This document shows, piece by piece, positions 1 to 7,669 of a stretch of DNA of 64,000 nt. The position numbers were made by a program, and so were the translations under genes. Origin of the DNA: Fischerella sp. PCC 9605. GTDB taxonomy: Bacteria > Cyanobacteriota > Cyanobacteriia > Cyanobacteriales > Nostocaceae. The stretch spans positions 1,101 through 65,100 of the forward strand of contig NZ_ALVT01000034.1 in assembly GCF_000517105.1 (NCBI RefSeq). Direction: 5' to 3'. Every line of letters starts with the position of its first letter. The first letter of the stretch is position 1. Under the pieces are notes generated by a model. It saw only the letters and a list, made by a program, of their open reading frames with translations, did not search any database and had not been told where the DNA came from.

Positions 1-463
1 AAGTTGCTGGAGGAATACACACCCAACAGTTGCAACAAAAAGACCAACTCCACCGCATATAAACTAAATCCTCAACTTAAAAATATGATTGTCGCTTCGC
101 GCTGCAACACAACCAAACCTTTCACTACTAACCGTCATTAAAGCGGCTTCACAAACAAGCGATCGCCTTTTATAAAGGTCGATCGCCAACGCTTGATTCC
201 TCGCTTTCATAGAGGCTACAGAATTTTTGCACCCGGAAACAGGATTCACAATATTAGAGCCACAAGTTTTACAGACAGTAGTAGGTGGTGCAATGCGCTG
301 CACATATAGGGCTGTACCAAGCGCTTTGACCAGAGCAAACAAAGTTCAGTAAGTTAGGCGAACAACTGCACCACTCGACTCAAACGCAGTGAAGTGCGCC
401 TGACGGTGTGATTTTATAACCAGCACGCATACAGCAATTTGTTATGATGGCGGCATACCTGCA
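1..463. other. accessory DNA without a supported gene
   Basis: No gene is called here. A minus-strand open frame (64-342, 92 codons) has a Cys-x2-Cys and a later Cys but no recognisable family or convincing start. HIP1-type GCGATCGC/CGATCGCC octamers are present, as expected for cyanobacterial DNA. Confidence 0.5.
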
Positions 464-712
464 ATGCCCCTACGAGTGTCCTGCCTCAAAAATCCACAGT
501 CCGCAACAGGCGTGCGATCGCGCATTCTGATGCCTGCACCCGCCTGCATTGATGGGGTTAGTGGAATGAGCATAACTAACCTCGCAGATTTGTGTGGTAC
601 ACAACAGCACACAATTACTCAACTACTGAACCGTTTAAGAGATTCTGACCCGAGCGAGCGAACTACCGGAATGCTTGAAACCCGTTTGCTGGTAATAATT
701 GGAGGCTCCTGA
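464..712 (+). pseudogene. fragment with helix-turn-helix-like segment
   Basis: An 82-codon open frame whose residues 35-70 (starting MSITNLADLCGTQQHTITQ) read like the short 'G-M-S-x-x-x-L-A-x-L-C-G ... I-x-x-L-L' DNA-binding segment found in cyanobacterial and phage antirepressor-like (KilA/Bro-type) proteins. Residues 1-34 before it look like random translation, and the frame ends soon after, so the gene appears reduced to this piece. The family assignment rests on memory of the motif. An intact 82-aa small DNA-binding protein is the alternative. Confidence 0.3.
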
Positions 713-952
713 GCGAATGATGCTCATGCATTGCTTGTTCTTGTTTGACGAACGGGAACCACTAAATAAAATATCTCAGACATATCTTATCTATTATGGA
801 TATTATCTATCCAAAGGCAGAAACGGAATTACACCGTTTGGAGGGATAGCGAGATGTTTAGAGACTGTAGAATCTTGGATGATTTGCCAATCCCACTGCA
901 AAAGTACACAAATGTAGGAGTTTTTGTCTACTTCTGTCGTGGCATATTGTTT

Positions 953-1177
953 ATGCCTACAATTCGAGTCATTCCTAGTGGTATTCCCAAAAATATCCTT
1001 GAATCTGATAAAGTTTTGCGTCAGACAAATGCTAAAACAATAAAACTATCTAGAGTCCCAAGTATTGGAGAATACATTATTTGGAGAAATCAAAACTTTC
1101 AAGTTAAAAAAGTTACTTTTATTACTGATAATTCTATTGATGCAGCTATTGAAATAGAATGGTGTGAAAGTTTATAG
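953..1177 (+). CDS. small hypothetical protein (74 aa)
   Basis: I do not recognise this protein. The reading frame is open from 854, but the stretch before the second Met (953) is Cys- and aromatic-rich and unlike a protein N-terminus, so the ATG at 953 is preferred. The 74-aa product is compact, has no membrane segment, and is rich in Ile, Val and Lys (for example IKLSRVPSIGEYIIW), consistent with a small beta-rich domain. It stands alone, with nearly 1.1 kb of non-coding, repeat-bearing DNA downstream. The AT-rich codon use differs from the neighbouring GC-richer repeats, so a real gene is plausible but unproven. Confidence 0.45.
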   Translation: MPTIRVIPSGIPKNILESDKVLRQTNAKTIKLSRVPSIGEYIIWRNQNFQVKKVTFITDNSIDAAIEIEWCESL

Positions 1178-2262
1178 AACTTGTAACACTGTAGAAGTTA
1201 GTAGCGATAAAGTTTTTAAGGCTCCTCCCTTATATAGTTGATTTTGTTAATTCATGAGTAGATGTGCTTATAATCATTTGCTGCTGATGGTAAACTTGAG
1301 GTTGTCCTGTCACAAGTGACTATAGCAGATCCAAGGCTATCCTACAGAGAGCGATCGCCCCTTGCGGAACAAGCGACAAAATTGCCACGAGCGTAGGCTT
1401 AAGGGCGTTTTATTCTCCAAAAATTGAGTTATTGTGTATAAAAAAGCCCGCACCGCCACCCCTTTTTCGGGATTATTACGCTTGTTGATATGTATAAGGC
1501 GCTTGCCTGCATGTCTAATTGTTTTTGAACCCCAGTTTTCCCTACAACTGGAGAGCAATCGCCCCTTGAAGGCTACCGCCGCAGCAACACCGCACGTACA
1601 AACACACATCCAACCAAAAACAAACCCCTCACAGCCCAATCTGGAGGGGTAACAGAGATTCCACACCCGCAACCAAATATAAGCCCCTCACAGCCCAAAA
1701 CTGGAGGGGTAACAAAGAAAGTGACACAAAAAGCGCCCTACATTTGTAAAAAGGGCGATTCTCTAGAACTACACCTGATTTATAGACATTTTGCTTGAAT
1801 CTATCTGATGCTGACCCCACCTATGGGCATATAAAAAATGCCCTCTTGGGTTGAGAATTGAAGAAGGCAGAAGGCAGGAGGCAGAAGGCAGAAGGCTTTT
1901 TCGTGGGGGATTCAAACCCCCTCTAATTGAAGACCACGCTCATCTATGATTTAGTGGGGGTCTTAAACCCAGTTTGTGGCGGCTGTTGGGCATACCTTAA
2001 AACTTTTTTCTTCCCTTCTGCCCTCTGCCCTCTGCCTTCTGCCTTGCCCGAAGGGCAGATAATGAATACGGACGAGTCGTCAGTAGCGCGATCGCTCCTA
2101 CCAACCACACGCGCCCCTCCCTCTCACACCCTCACATCCCCTCCACGACGCGCGTAGAGGAATGGGGAGGAGGGGGCGATTTAGAGTGCGATCGCACTTA
2201 AAGTGCGAGTACCGCGTAGCTTCAGATGCTAGAGTGAGTTACCAGATTCATCTGCCAAAATC
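1178..2262. other. non-coding, repeat-bearing stretch
   Basis: No gene supported. The stretch holds several GC-rich hairpins built on CCCCTC...GAGGGG, the first copy of a ~185-bp repeat (1669-1857), a short AGAAGGC-type tandem run near 1865-1895, and HIP1 sites. The open frames within it overlap these palindromes and are not coding-like. Confidence 0.6.
1669..1857 (+). repeat. direct repeat B, copy 1
   Basis: About 185 bp that recurs at 3471-3653 with only scattered differences. Both copies start with GCAACCAAATATAAGCCCCT and contain two hairpins: one on CCCCTC/GAGGGG and one on CGCCCT (1734-1739) with AGGGCG (1752-1757) followed by a short T-rich tail, a weak terminator shape. Both end near TTGGGTTGAGAA. 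Each copy stands upstream of a different small gene or gene pair. Confidence 0.85.
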
Positions 2263-2499
2263 ATGACTACTGAAATTTACAAAGATTACATCATTGAAAG
2301 TGCCATCGATGATTCATTGAGAGCAACCTGGAAATGCAAAATTACAGATTCACGCTTGAGATTTTTTACTGAAGTCAAGGGATGCAATTCTAGGGAATCG
2401 GCTTTCACAGTAGCTCGTCAAATCATCGACGCTGAGGAACGTTCGCCTGGAAATACTGACTATCAAGACCCTAAAGAATATCCAGACTTTACTGGGTGA
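2263..2499 (+). CDS. small hypothetical protein (78 aa)
   Basis: No family recognised. The product begins MTTEIYKDYIIESAIDD and is acidic. Its layout is a Tyr-rich opening strand, then a W-x-C-x-I strand, then an A-x-x-x-A-x-x-x-ID helix. The same order appears in the 61-aa protein at 17167-17352 (GYVIE ... ALLAAKTFID), so the two may be distant members of one small family carried on this element. The stop codon lies only 5 bp before repeat A (2504), and repeat B copy 1 lies upstream, so the gene sits like cargo between two repeats that also flank the toxin-antitoxin pair at 3863-4601. Confidence 0.6.
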   Translation: MTTEIYKDYIIESAIDDSLRATWKCKITDSRLRFFTEVKGCNSRESAFTVARQIIDAEERSPGNTDYQDPKEYPDFTG

Positions 2500-2503
2500 A
2501 AGC

Positions 2504-2720
2504 GCGATCGCAGCTTCACGTTTAATGAATAGTCTGTGGTTATGTTATTTCTAGTAGTTACCAGTATCATAACTATTTGGCTAACTCTGATTGAGTTAAT
2601 TTTGGTTGACGTATCGTAATCGCGACTGAGCGGTTTTGGCGGTGAACCTCTGTCTACACCGCTATCTACACCATCGTATTGACCGCCGATGTTGCGGGCT
2701 ATCCTTTTTCTGACACACCC
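2504..2720 (+). repeat. direct repeat A, copy 1
   Basis: About 215 bp, recurring at 4667-4925. Both copies start GCGATC(G/A)CAGCTTCACG and share the CTGTGGTTATGTTATTTCTAG block. They also share a GTCTACACCGC block and a TTTTTTCTGACA-x-ACCC end. The first ~100 bp are nearly identical and the remainder is more diverged. Confidence 0.8.
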
Positions 2721-2893
2721 TAGCAGGATTCCATGTGGTTCTCTAAAAATAATTACCTGTAAATATAGAAGGTGCTAGTTTGACGGCAGAGCTAGCAGGA
2801 TTCCATGTGGTTCTCTAAAAATAATAACGAGCGCCGTCTTCTGGTGATCTGAGCCGCCAACGAGTAAACCCAATACACGGCGTTCGTTATTAT
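2720..2893. repeat. 34-bp direct repeats plus hairpin
   Basis: A 34-bp sequence beginning CTAGCAGGATTCCATG occurs twice without a mismatch (2720-2753 and 2792-2825), with a 72-bp period. The last bases of the second copy open a hairpin: ATAATAACGAGCGCCGT (2821-2837) pairs with ACGGCGTTCGTTATTAT (2877-2893) with one mismatch, around a ~39-nt loop. Confidence 0.85.
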
Positions 2894-3470
2894 CCCTGTT
2901 CTGTCACTTTCGGAAAACAATAATCGTAGCGAAACATTGGAACCTTTATCTAATCAAACTTTGAGCCTTTCTTTTCTAATAGAAACTAAAATTTCTAGCT
3001 AAAAGCTGAAAAGTAAAGCTCCGAAAGGCTTTCAGGAATTGGCTTTTCCCAGTTTGACATAAGAGGGTTATTTATGAGTAAGTGCTTATCAACTCGAAAT
3101 CGATTTTCATACTACATTCACACTACAAAGATTTCGGGTTTATTGACAAAATTATTGCCCGATTGAGAATTACCCCCCTCTCTAAATATATAGAAAGTCA
3201 TTTTTTAGGGGGGGGTCTATAGTATTTTTACTCACTGGTTTTTGAAACTAACTAGATTTCTCATTTGGCTTTGTAGCATGTAGTGAGGTGGCATCCGGAG
3301 GACATGGGACGCGTACGCTCGTTGCACCGCTTGGACTGCCCCAACTAGTAAATTGCCGCCGTCGTTGCCGCGATCGCGCACCAATGGCTATTGACCTGTG
3401 ATTGGGGCGTATACCAACACATCACCCACGCGCTACAATCCCCTACGCTGAGTTGCGGAATTTCATGACG

Positions 3471-3653
3471 GCAACCAAATATAAGCCCCTCCACAAGCCA
3501 TGTGGAGGGGTAACAAAGAAAGTGACACAAAAAGCGCCCTACATTTGTAAAAAGGGCGATTTTCTAGAACTACACCTGATTTATAGACATTTTGCTTGAA
3601 TCTGTCTGATGCTATCCCTACCTATGGGTATATAAAATGCCTTGGGTTGAGAA
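3471..3653 (+). repeat. direct repeat B, copy 2
   Basis: Second copy of the repeat at 1669-1857. Here the first hairpin is a clean 10-bp stem (CCCCTCCACA/TGTGGAGGGG, 3486-3510) and the second is CGCCCT (3535-3540) with AGGGCG (3553-3558) followed by ATTTT. Confidence 0.85.
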
Positions 3654-3707
3654 GTTTCCGCATTCGCTTACACCAGATTACAGGTGCAAACACATGCACG
3701 CACAAAA

Positions 3708-3737
3708 AGCCCCTCACAGCGCATTCACAGAGGGGCT
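3708..3737 (-). terminator. rho-independent terminator, minus-strand orientation
   Basis: AGCCCCTC (3708-3715) pairs with GAGGGGCT (3730-3737). On the minus strand the stem is followed directly by TTTTT. No minus-strand gene ends here, so it may insulate the downstream toxin-antitoxin pair or be a relic. Confidence 0.5.
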
Positions 3738-3862
3738 ATTAAGCAAGGGGCGGGGCGGGCGATAAAGGGCGGTAGTGACGGAACAATAAAATCTGTCAAG
3801 CTGTCTTTTAGGCTACTTTAATATACTCTTGAAAGCATATGTATTTGAACGCATAATTATAA

Positions 3863-4231
3863 ATGAACTGGGTTGTTGAATTTCATGAGGATTTTGAGCC
3901 TGAGTTTGACAATTTACCAGAGTCGGTGCAGGATGAATTGCTTGCCCATTCTGGTCTGTTAGAGACTTTTGGCCCTCAACTAGGGCGTCCACAAGTTGAT
4001 ACACTCAAAGGCTCTAAATATTCCAACATGAAAGAACTGCGGTTTGAAGCAGCAGATGGTGTGTGGCGTGTAGCGTTTGCTTTTGATCCAAAACGGCGTG
4101 CCATCTTATTAATAGCTGGTGACAAGTCTGGCATGAGTCAGACTCGTTTCTACAAGCAACTTATAAAAAAAGCTGACGCCCGGTTTAGTTCGCACTTAGC
4201 CCAGTTGGAGATTCAGCAAGAGGGAGAGTGA
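3863..4231 (+). CDS. RelE/HigB-like (Gp49 family) toxin
   Basis: Predicted type II toxin, an mRNA interferase of the phage Gp49/HigB branch of the RelE superfamily, which cleaves mRNA at the ribosome. At 122 aa it has the usual length. The core strand-turn pattern K-x-L-R-F-E...WRVAFAFDPKR...LLIAGDKSG is visible at residues ~58-92, followed by a Lys/Arg-rich helix (FYKQLIKKADARF). The stop is 7 bp before the start of an HTH protein, the toxin-first order typical of HigBA. Direct repeats B and A flank the pair. The product should be harmless only while the downstream antitoxin is made. Confidence 0.85.
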   Translation: MNWVVEFHEDFEPEFDNLPESVQDELLAHSGLLETFGPQLGRPQVDTLKGSKYSNMKELRFEAADGVWRVAFAFDPKRRAILLIAGDKSGMSQTRFYKQLIKKADARFSSHLAQLEIQQEGE

Positions 4232-4238
4232 ATTACCT

Positions 4239-4601
4239 ATGGCGACAACTTTGAAAGAAAAATTAACTAAATTATCACCGGATCGTCAAAAAAAGATTGA
4301 AGCACGAACCGCAGAGCTTGTGTCTGAAGAAATGACCAGGCAAGAACTAAGGCAATCACTAAAATTTACTCAAGATCAAATAGCGCAAATTCTTCAGATC
4401 GATCAAGGGAATGTTTCTCGAATTGAGCAACGTACTGATTTAATGCTTTCTACTTTACGTAAGTATATTGAAGCTATGGGAGGCGAACTACAGATTGCTG
4501 TTAAACTCCCCAATGGTCAAATTGTTACTCTAGTAGGAATTTTTGAAACTGAAGAATCCTCACAAGACTCTTCTACATCTGAAACTCTAGTCAGTTGTTA
4601 G
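4239..4601 (+). CDS. XRE-family HTH antitoxin (HigA-like)
   Basis: Predicted antitoxin and autorepressor partner of the preceding toxin. In the 120-aa product, residues ~45-70 form a helix-turn-helix (LKFTQDQIAQILQIDQGNVSR) of the XRE/Cro type, followed by the LRKYIEAMGGELQIAV segment characteristic of this antitoxin family. The C-terminal ~20 residues are Ser/Glu-rich and probably disordered. Starting 7 bp after the toxin stop, it is almost certainly co-transcribed with it. By family precedent the protein binds the operator upstream of the toxin and neutralises the toxin by direct contact. Confidence 0.88.
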   Translation: MATTLKEKLTKLSPDRQKKIEARTAELVSEEMTRQELRQSLKFTQDQIAQILQIDQGNVSRIEQRTDLMLSTLRKYIEAMGGELQIAVKLPNGQIVTLVGIFETEESSQDSSTSETLVSC

Positions 4602-4666
4602 CTTATACGTTGTATGCGCTTGATATCCACAAGAATTAATAGATATGGGATAGGGGAAAGAACCGT

Positions 4667-4925
4667 GCGATCACAGCTTCACGTTTAATGAATAGTCTGT
4701 GGTTATGTTATTTCTAGTAGTTACCAACAATAACTACTTGGCTAGCTTTGATTGAATCAATTTTAGTTGCTGCGGCGATCGCACTTCATACGGGCGTATA
4801 TTGCGCCCAAAGCGGTTGCCCGGTTGGCGGTTCACTTCTGTCTACACCGCGTCTACACCACCGTATTGAGTGCTGCCTGACTTGCCAACAAGTGCGTCAA
4901 GAGGTACCTTTTTTCTGACAAACCC
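4667..4925 (+). repeat. direct repeat A, copy 2
   Basis: Second copy of the block at 2504-2720, starting 66 bp after the antitoxin stop. It contains a ~20-bp insertion relative to copy 1 near its end. Confidence 0.8.
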
Positions 4926-5183
4926 AAGATCGCGTACGCTCATCAAACATCCCTTCTCTAGGTTGCTTCACCAGGTTAACAACCCTTTTTTTCTTTGACG
5001 TTTGGGATTGAGTCATTGGTGAATATGAACGATTTTTTTAAGTATTTGTACTTAAGATGATTGGGAACGTTTCATGACAAATTTAGCTGAAATAATCACA
5101 TCGAATCACGTTTTAGCGCGTCAAATCCCAGCACTCAACAGAAAACTATAGTCACAGTAGTTACTCATTCTTACACGGTCGCA

Positions 5184-5308
5184 ACGCACAATCACGCTTT
5201 GGCAACGCAACTATATTCCTTTTGTGTCACTCCGCATACACACTTGAGTAACGCACAACAACGTATAATAACGCAAAAATCCCTCGCCAAAATCATTTTT
5301 TTGACGCA
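5184..5308 (+). repeat. cluster of five ACGCA motifs
   Basis: ACGCA occurs at 5184, 5205, 5251, 5271 and 5304, mostly as AACGCA, within 125 bp of AT-rich DNA beside the parM-like operon. Spacings (21, 46, 20, 33) are only partly regular. The cluster could be an iteron-like binding array for a replication or partition protein, but the motif is short. Confidence 0.35.
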
Positions 5309-5724
5309 CAGTACGCCATATTCTCGCGAAAGTTTTTAAGGCAGATTTGGGTGAATTCCTTAAATAGCAGTCTCTAATTACTACAAAATACTACCAGTGG
5401 AAACATATACACCCGCTGACAACGCCACCACTGTCCCTATCCCTATCCGTGTCGATTTGATAAGGCACTGTCGAGGCATTAGTTTTTCGATTGGGGACGT
5501 ATCACCACCGCTTCTCTAGGTTCACCAAAACTGCTTTTGAGCCTACTTTTGGCTAGTTCCTAACACGAAAAATACCACCTCGTTCTAAAGGTGGCATTTT
5601 GTGAATGGTGATGAGGAGAAAAGCACAGCAGGTGAAAGCACATCCATCGATTCCGGTTGCGACCGCCTTGGCAGAGATGGAATTTTCACACCTACTTACC
5701 TTGCGAGCGTGGGAGCAACTAGCG

Positions 5725-6873
5725 CTAAGTGCGACTTTTATTAGAATCAGGATGAAGGGGGCCTTTGCGCTCGTAGCCAAGATTAAGATCAACCATTTTA
5801 ATATAATTAATGTGAGCAATCCAAACATCACAAATGCGTTCGCCCAGCTTGTAAGTATCCAAACTGGCAGGAAAATGAACCCCACCATTCCAAACAATAG
5901 GTATGCCCTCTTTTTGAAAGTGCTCAGTTAATTCCTGGTGAACAAAAGCCCCAGTCCCGCCACAAACAAGAACTTCATCCAATACGGCAATATTTCTAAT
6001 CCAACGTACCAAAGCACGGCTGTACTCGCGGCGAACAACAGACACTGAATCAACAAACAGCTTTAAATCCGCCGCAATTTCTGAGTGCTTAGACTTGCGC
6101 GACAAGCTCGCAAGTGCTTGTAAATTGCCGCCACTTGCCGCTACCAAAGCTTCAAGTAGGAGTGGATCATCTTTGGACAAACCCACAGCAGTCAGTTGAG
6201 TGAACCTTTGTACAACCCAACTCATACCTAAATTATTGGATTCAGCCTGAGTTTGTCCGCCCTTCTCAATCAAGGTAAAACTGGCATTGCGATACCCAAG
6301 CATCAAAATACCAATCTTTTTTTGAGCGTAAAGCTCCCCTAAACTGGCTCGGCGGTAGCTTAAAATCCCAGAGCCTTCAGCAGACACATAAAAGTTCCGT
6401 AATTTGACCTTCAATTTCCTAGAAGGGGTAATAATTCCGGACTTAAGAGCCGTTGAAAACTGTTTTTTTAAAGTTTCAGCGTCTTTAATTTCCCCAGGCG
6501 GTAAGAGCAAATGTATAAAAGCATCAGCCTCATTGAAATTAAATTTCCGGCACGCTTGCCACAGTAGCGATGCCAGCTTGGGCAGAGCGTACCGATACTT
6601 CGACTCTCGTAGAGATGCCGTGCCAGCGAACATAGTTTTGGACAAGCTGCCCAAAACATAGTATTCACCAGCAATCCCCACCCACGCAGAATCAACAGCG
6701 TTGCGATCCACACTAATACCAGTTACAGATTCCTTCTCGACATCTGCCACCTGCGGACTCATCGTCATTAACTCTGGGATGCCTGATGGATAGACTTGTG
6801 CAATCGCTTTAGTTAGGCTACCACCCAAGTCACAAGTTATAGCCAGCTTATGAGAACTGGATTGATCAGTCAT
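5725..6873 (-). CDS. ParM/StbA-like actin-type plasmid segregation protein
   Basis: Predicted actin-fold ATPase that forms filaments pushing plasmid copies apart. The 382-aa product opens with the phosphate-1 motif DLGGSLTKA (residues ~15-23), has YYVLGSLSK near residue 70, the middle block IGILMLGYRNASFTLIEKG (phosphate-2-like), and near residue 315 VLVCGGTGAFVHQEL, which matches the adenosine motif of the ParM/actin superfamily. The ATG overlaps the upstream small gene by 8 bp, so the two are translationally linked. This is the first of two ParM-like proteins on the element; the other is at 20995-22026 and they share little sequence. Confidence 0.82.
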   Translation of the reverse strand: MTDQSSSHKLAITCDLGGSLTKAIAQVYPSGIPELMTMSPQVADVEKESVTGISVDRNAVDSAWVGIAGEYYVLGSLSKTMFAGTASLRESKYRYALPKLASLLWQACRKFNFNEADAFIHLLLPPGEIKDAETLKKQFSTALKSGIITPSRKLKVKLRNFYVSAEGSGILSYRRASLGELYAQKKIGILMLGYRNASFTLIEKGGQTQAESNNLGMSWVVQRFTQLTAVGLSKDDPLLLEALVAASGGNLQALASLSRKSKHSEIAADLKLFVDSVSVVRREYSRALVRWIRNIAVLDEVLVCGGTGAFVHQELTEHFQKEGIPIVWNGGVHFPASLDTYKLGERICDVWIAHINYIKMVDLNLGYERKGPLHPDSNKSRT

Positions 6874-7306
6874 TTAAATCTCTCTTAAGTGCTTCATTTA
6901 CTGCCACCATGTCCGCAGTCGGCTGAAAATTTAAATCCCAATCATCCTCGTCATCCGGGTGATCAACAACCTCACCAGAATTCACTTTCAAGGCGACCTC
7001 TTGAGTCTCGATTTTAGACAACACAATCGGATTGGGCAGTTTTGACGGCAGACTCTGTTTGGAGAGTCCACAAATTTGTGGAATAGCCAGAGCTTGAGCT
7101 TGTAACTGACTAGTAGCCCAAATAGCAGCTTCTTGTATCTGTTGTTGATTCTGTTTATGAGCAAGCATTGCCATTGGCAACCAATAAGCTCTCAAAGCCA
7201 ACATGATCGCTTCAGTAGAACTCATACCTAAAGGATTAGAGTTGAGATAATTGATTAACTTGCCATCAAGACAATCAAGTGAACGCTTGAGAGAAATTCG
7301 TTCCAT
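6866..7306 (-). CDS. putative partition adaptor (ParR-like partner)
   Basis: A 146-aa protein encoded directly upstream of, and overlapping by 8 bp, the ParM-like gene. Residues ~1-45 (MERISLKRSLDCLDGKLI...) have the strand-helix-helix spacing of a ribbon-helix-helix DNA-binding domain. The C-terminal half is acidic (VVDHPDDEDDWDLNF) and could contact the filament. In actin-type plasmid segregation the small partner binds the centromere and the filament end, so this role is inferred from position and layout rather than from a clear family match. Loose AAGTRAT repeats at 7309, 7320 and 7337, just upstream of the start, could be its binding site. Confidence 0.55.
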   Translation of the reverse strand: MERISLKRSLDCLDGKLINYLNSNPLGMSSTEAIMLALRAYWLPMAMLAHKQNQQQIQEAAIWATSQLQAQALAIPQICGLSKQSLPSKLPNPIVLSKIETQEVALKVNSGEVVDHPDDEDDWDLNFQPTADMVAVNEALKRDLND

Positions 7307-7542
7307 CTAAGTAATTAGTAAGTGATAATCATGACCAAGTAATGACGGACATTAATAGCCGTAAAAAACGACAATTAAGAACATAAAACCACAAAAAGCG
7401 CCCTTTTTCTGATTAATAGCAGAGAAATCTGTGAAATTACTGCGAATAAAAGCGGCTTGTCGGCGCTTTTTACCGCTAATTGTCACTCCGGAGTCAGCTT
7501 GCAGCTACCAAAAAAGGAGATTTGTCAGGTGTACCATGATGA

Positions 7543-7561
7543 AAGTGTACTCATTACACTT
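7543..7561. other. candidate oriT (relaxase nick region)
   Basis: A perfect 7-bp inverted repeat, AAGTGTA-CTCAT-TACACTT, lies ~110 bp upstream of the MobV relaxase start. MobV-type origins of transfer (pMV158/pUB110) are short inverted repeats with AGTGTG around the nick, placed just upstream of the mob gene. Position and shape fit; the exact nick base cannot be read. Confidence 0.45.
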
Positions 7562-7669
7562 ATACGCCTGAAGAGTGGTCGAAGATCATTCGGAGGGCGC
7601 ACGAGGAACACAGAAGTTTTGTTCGCCCTTCGGGGGTTTGACACACTCGTTGAAATCGAGAAAAAATCA

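Larger units (their letters stand above)
2500..3862. other. intergenic stretch between cargo gene and toxin-antitoxin pair
   Basis: No gene supported. It holds repeat A copy 1, a 34-bp direct repeat pair with a 17-bp-stem hairpin (2720-2893), an AT-rich stretch, a G8 run near 3210, repeat B copy 2 (3471-3653) and a terminator-like hairpin (3708-3737). Confidence 0.6.
4602..5724. other. 1.1-kb intergenic region with ACGCA cluster
   Basis: No gene supported. The first 320 bp are repeat A copy 2. The remainder is AT-rich and contains the ACGCA motif cluster (5184-5308). The open frames over 5553-5931 overlap the 3' end of the ParM-like gene and are not called. Confidence 0.6.

Noticed and set aside
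64-342. 92-codon minus-strand frame with Cys-x2-Cys
   Set aside because: No family resemblance, no convincing start, and surrounded by non-coding DNA.
1337-2157. Several 60-110-codon frames in the repeat-rich region
   Set aside because: They run through palindromes and repeat B on both strands and show no protein-like composition.
2821-2893. Hairpin as an integron attC site
   Set aside because: The ends lack the RYYYAAC/GTTRRRY core pair and no integron integrase gene is seen.
5553-5931. Open frames on both strands at the end of the first ParM-like gene
   Set aside because: They are shadows of the ParM-like gene, or lack coding character where they extend beyond it.
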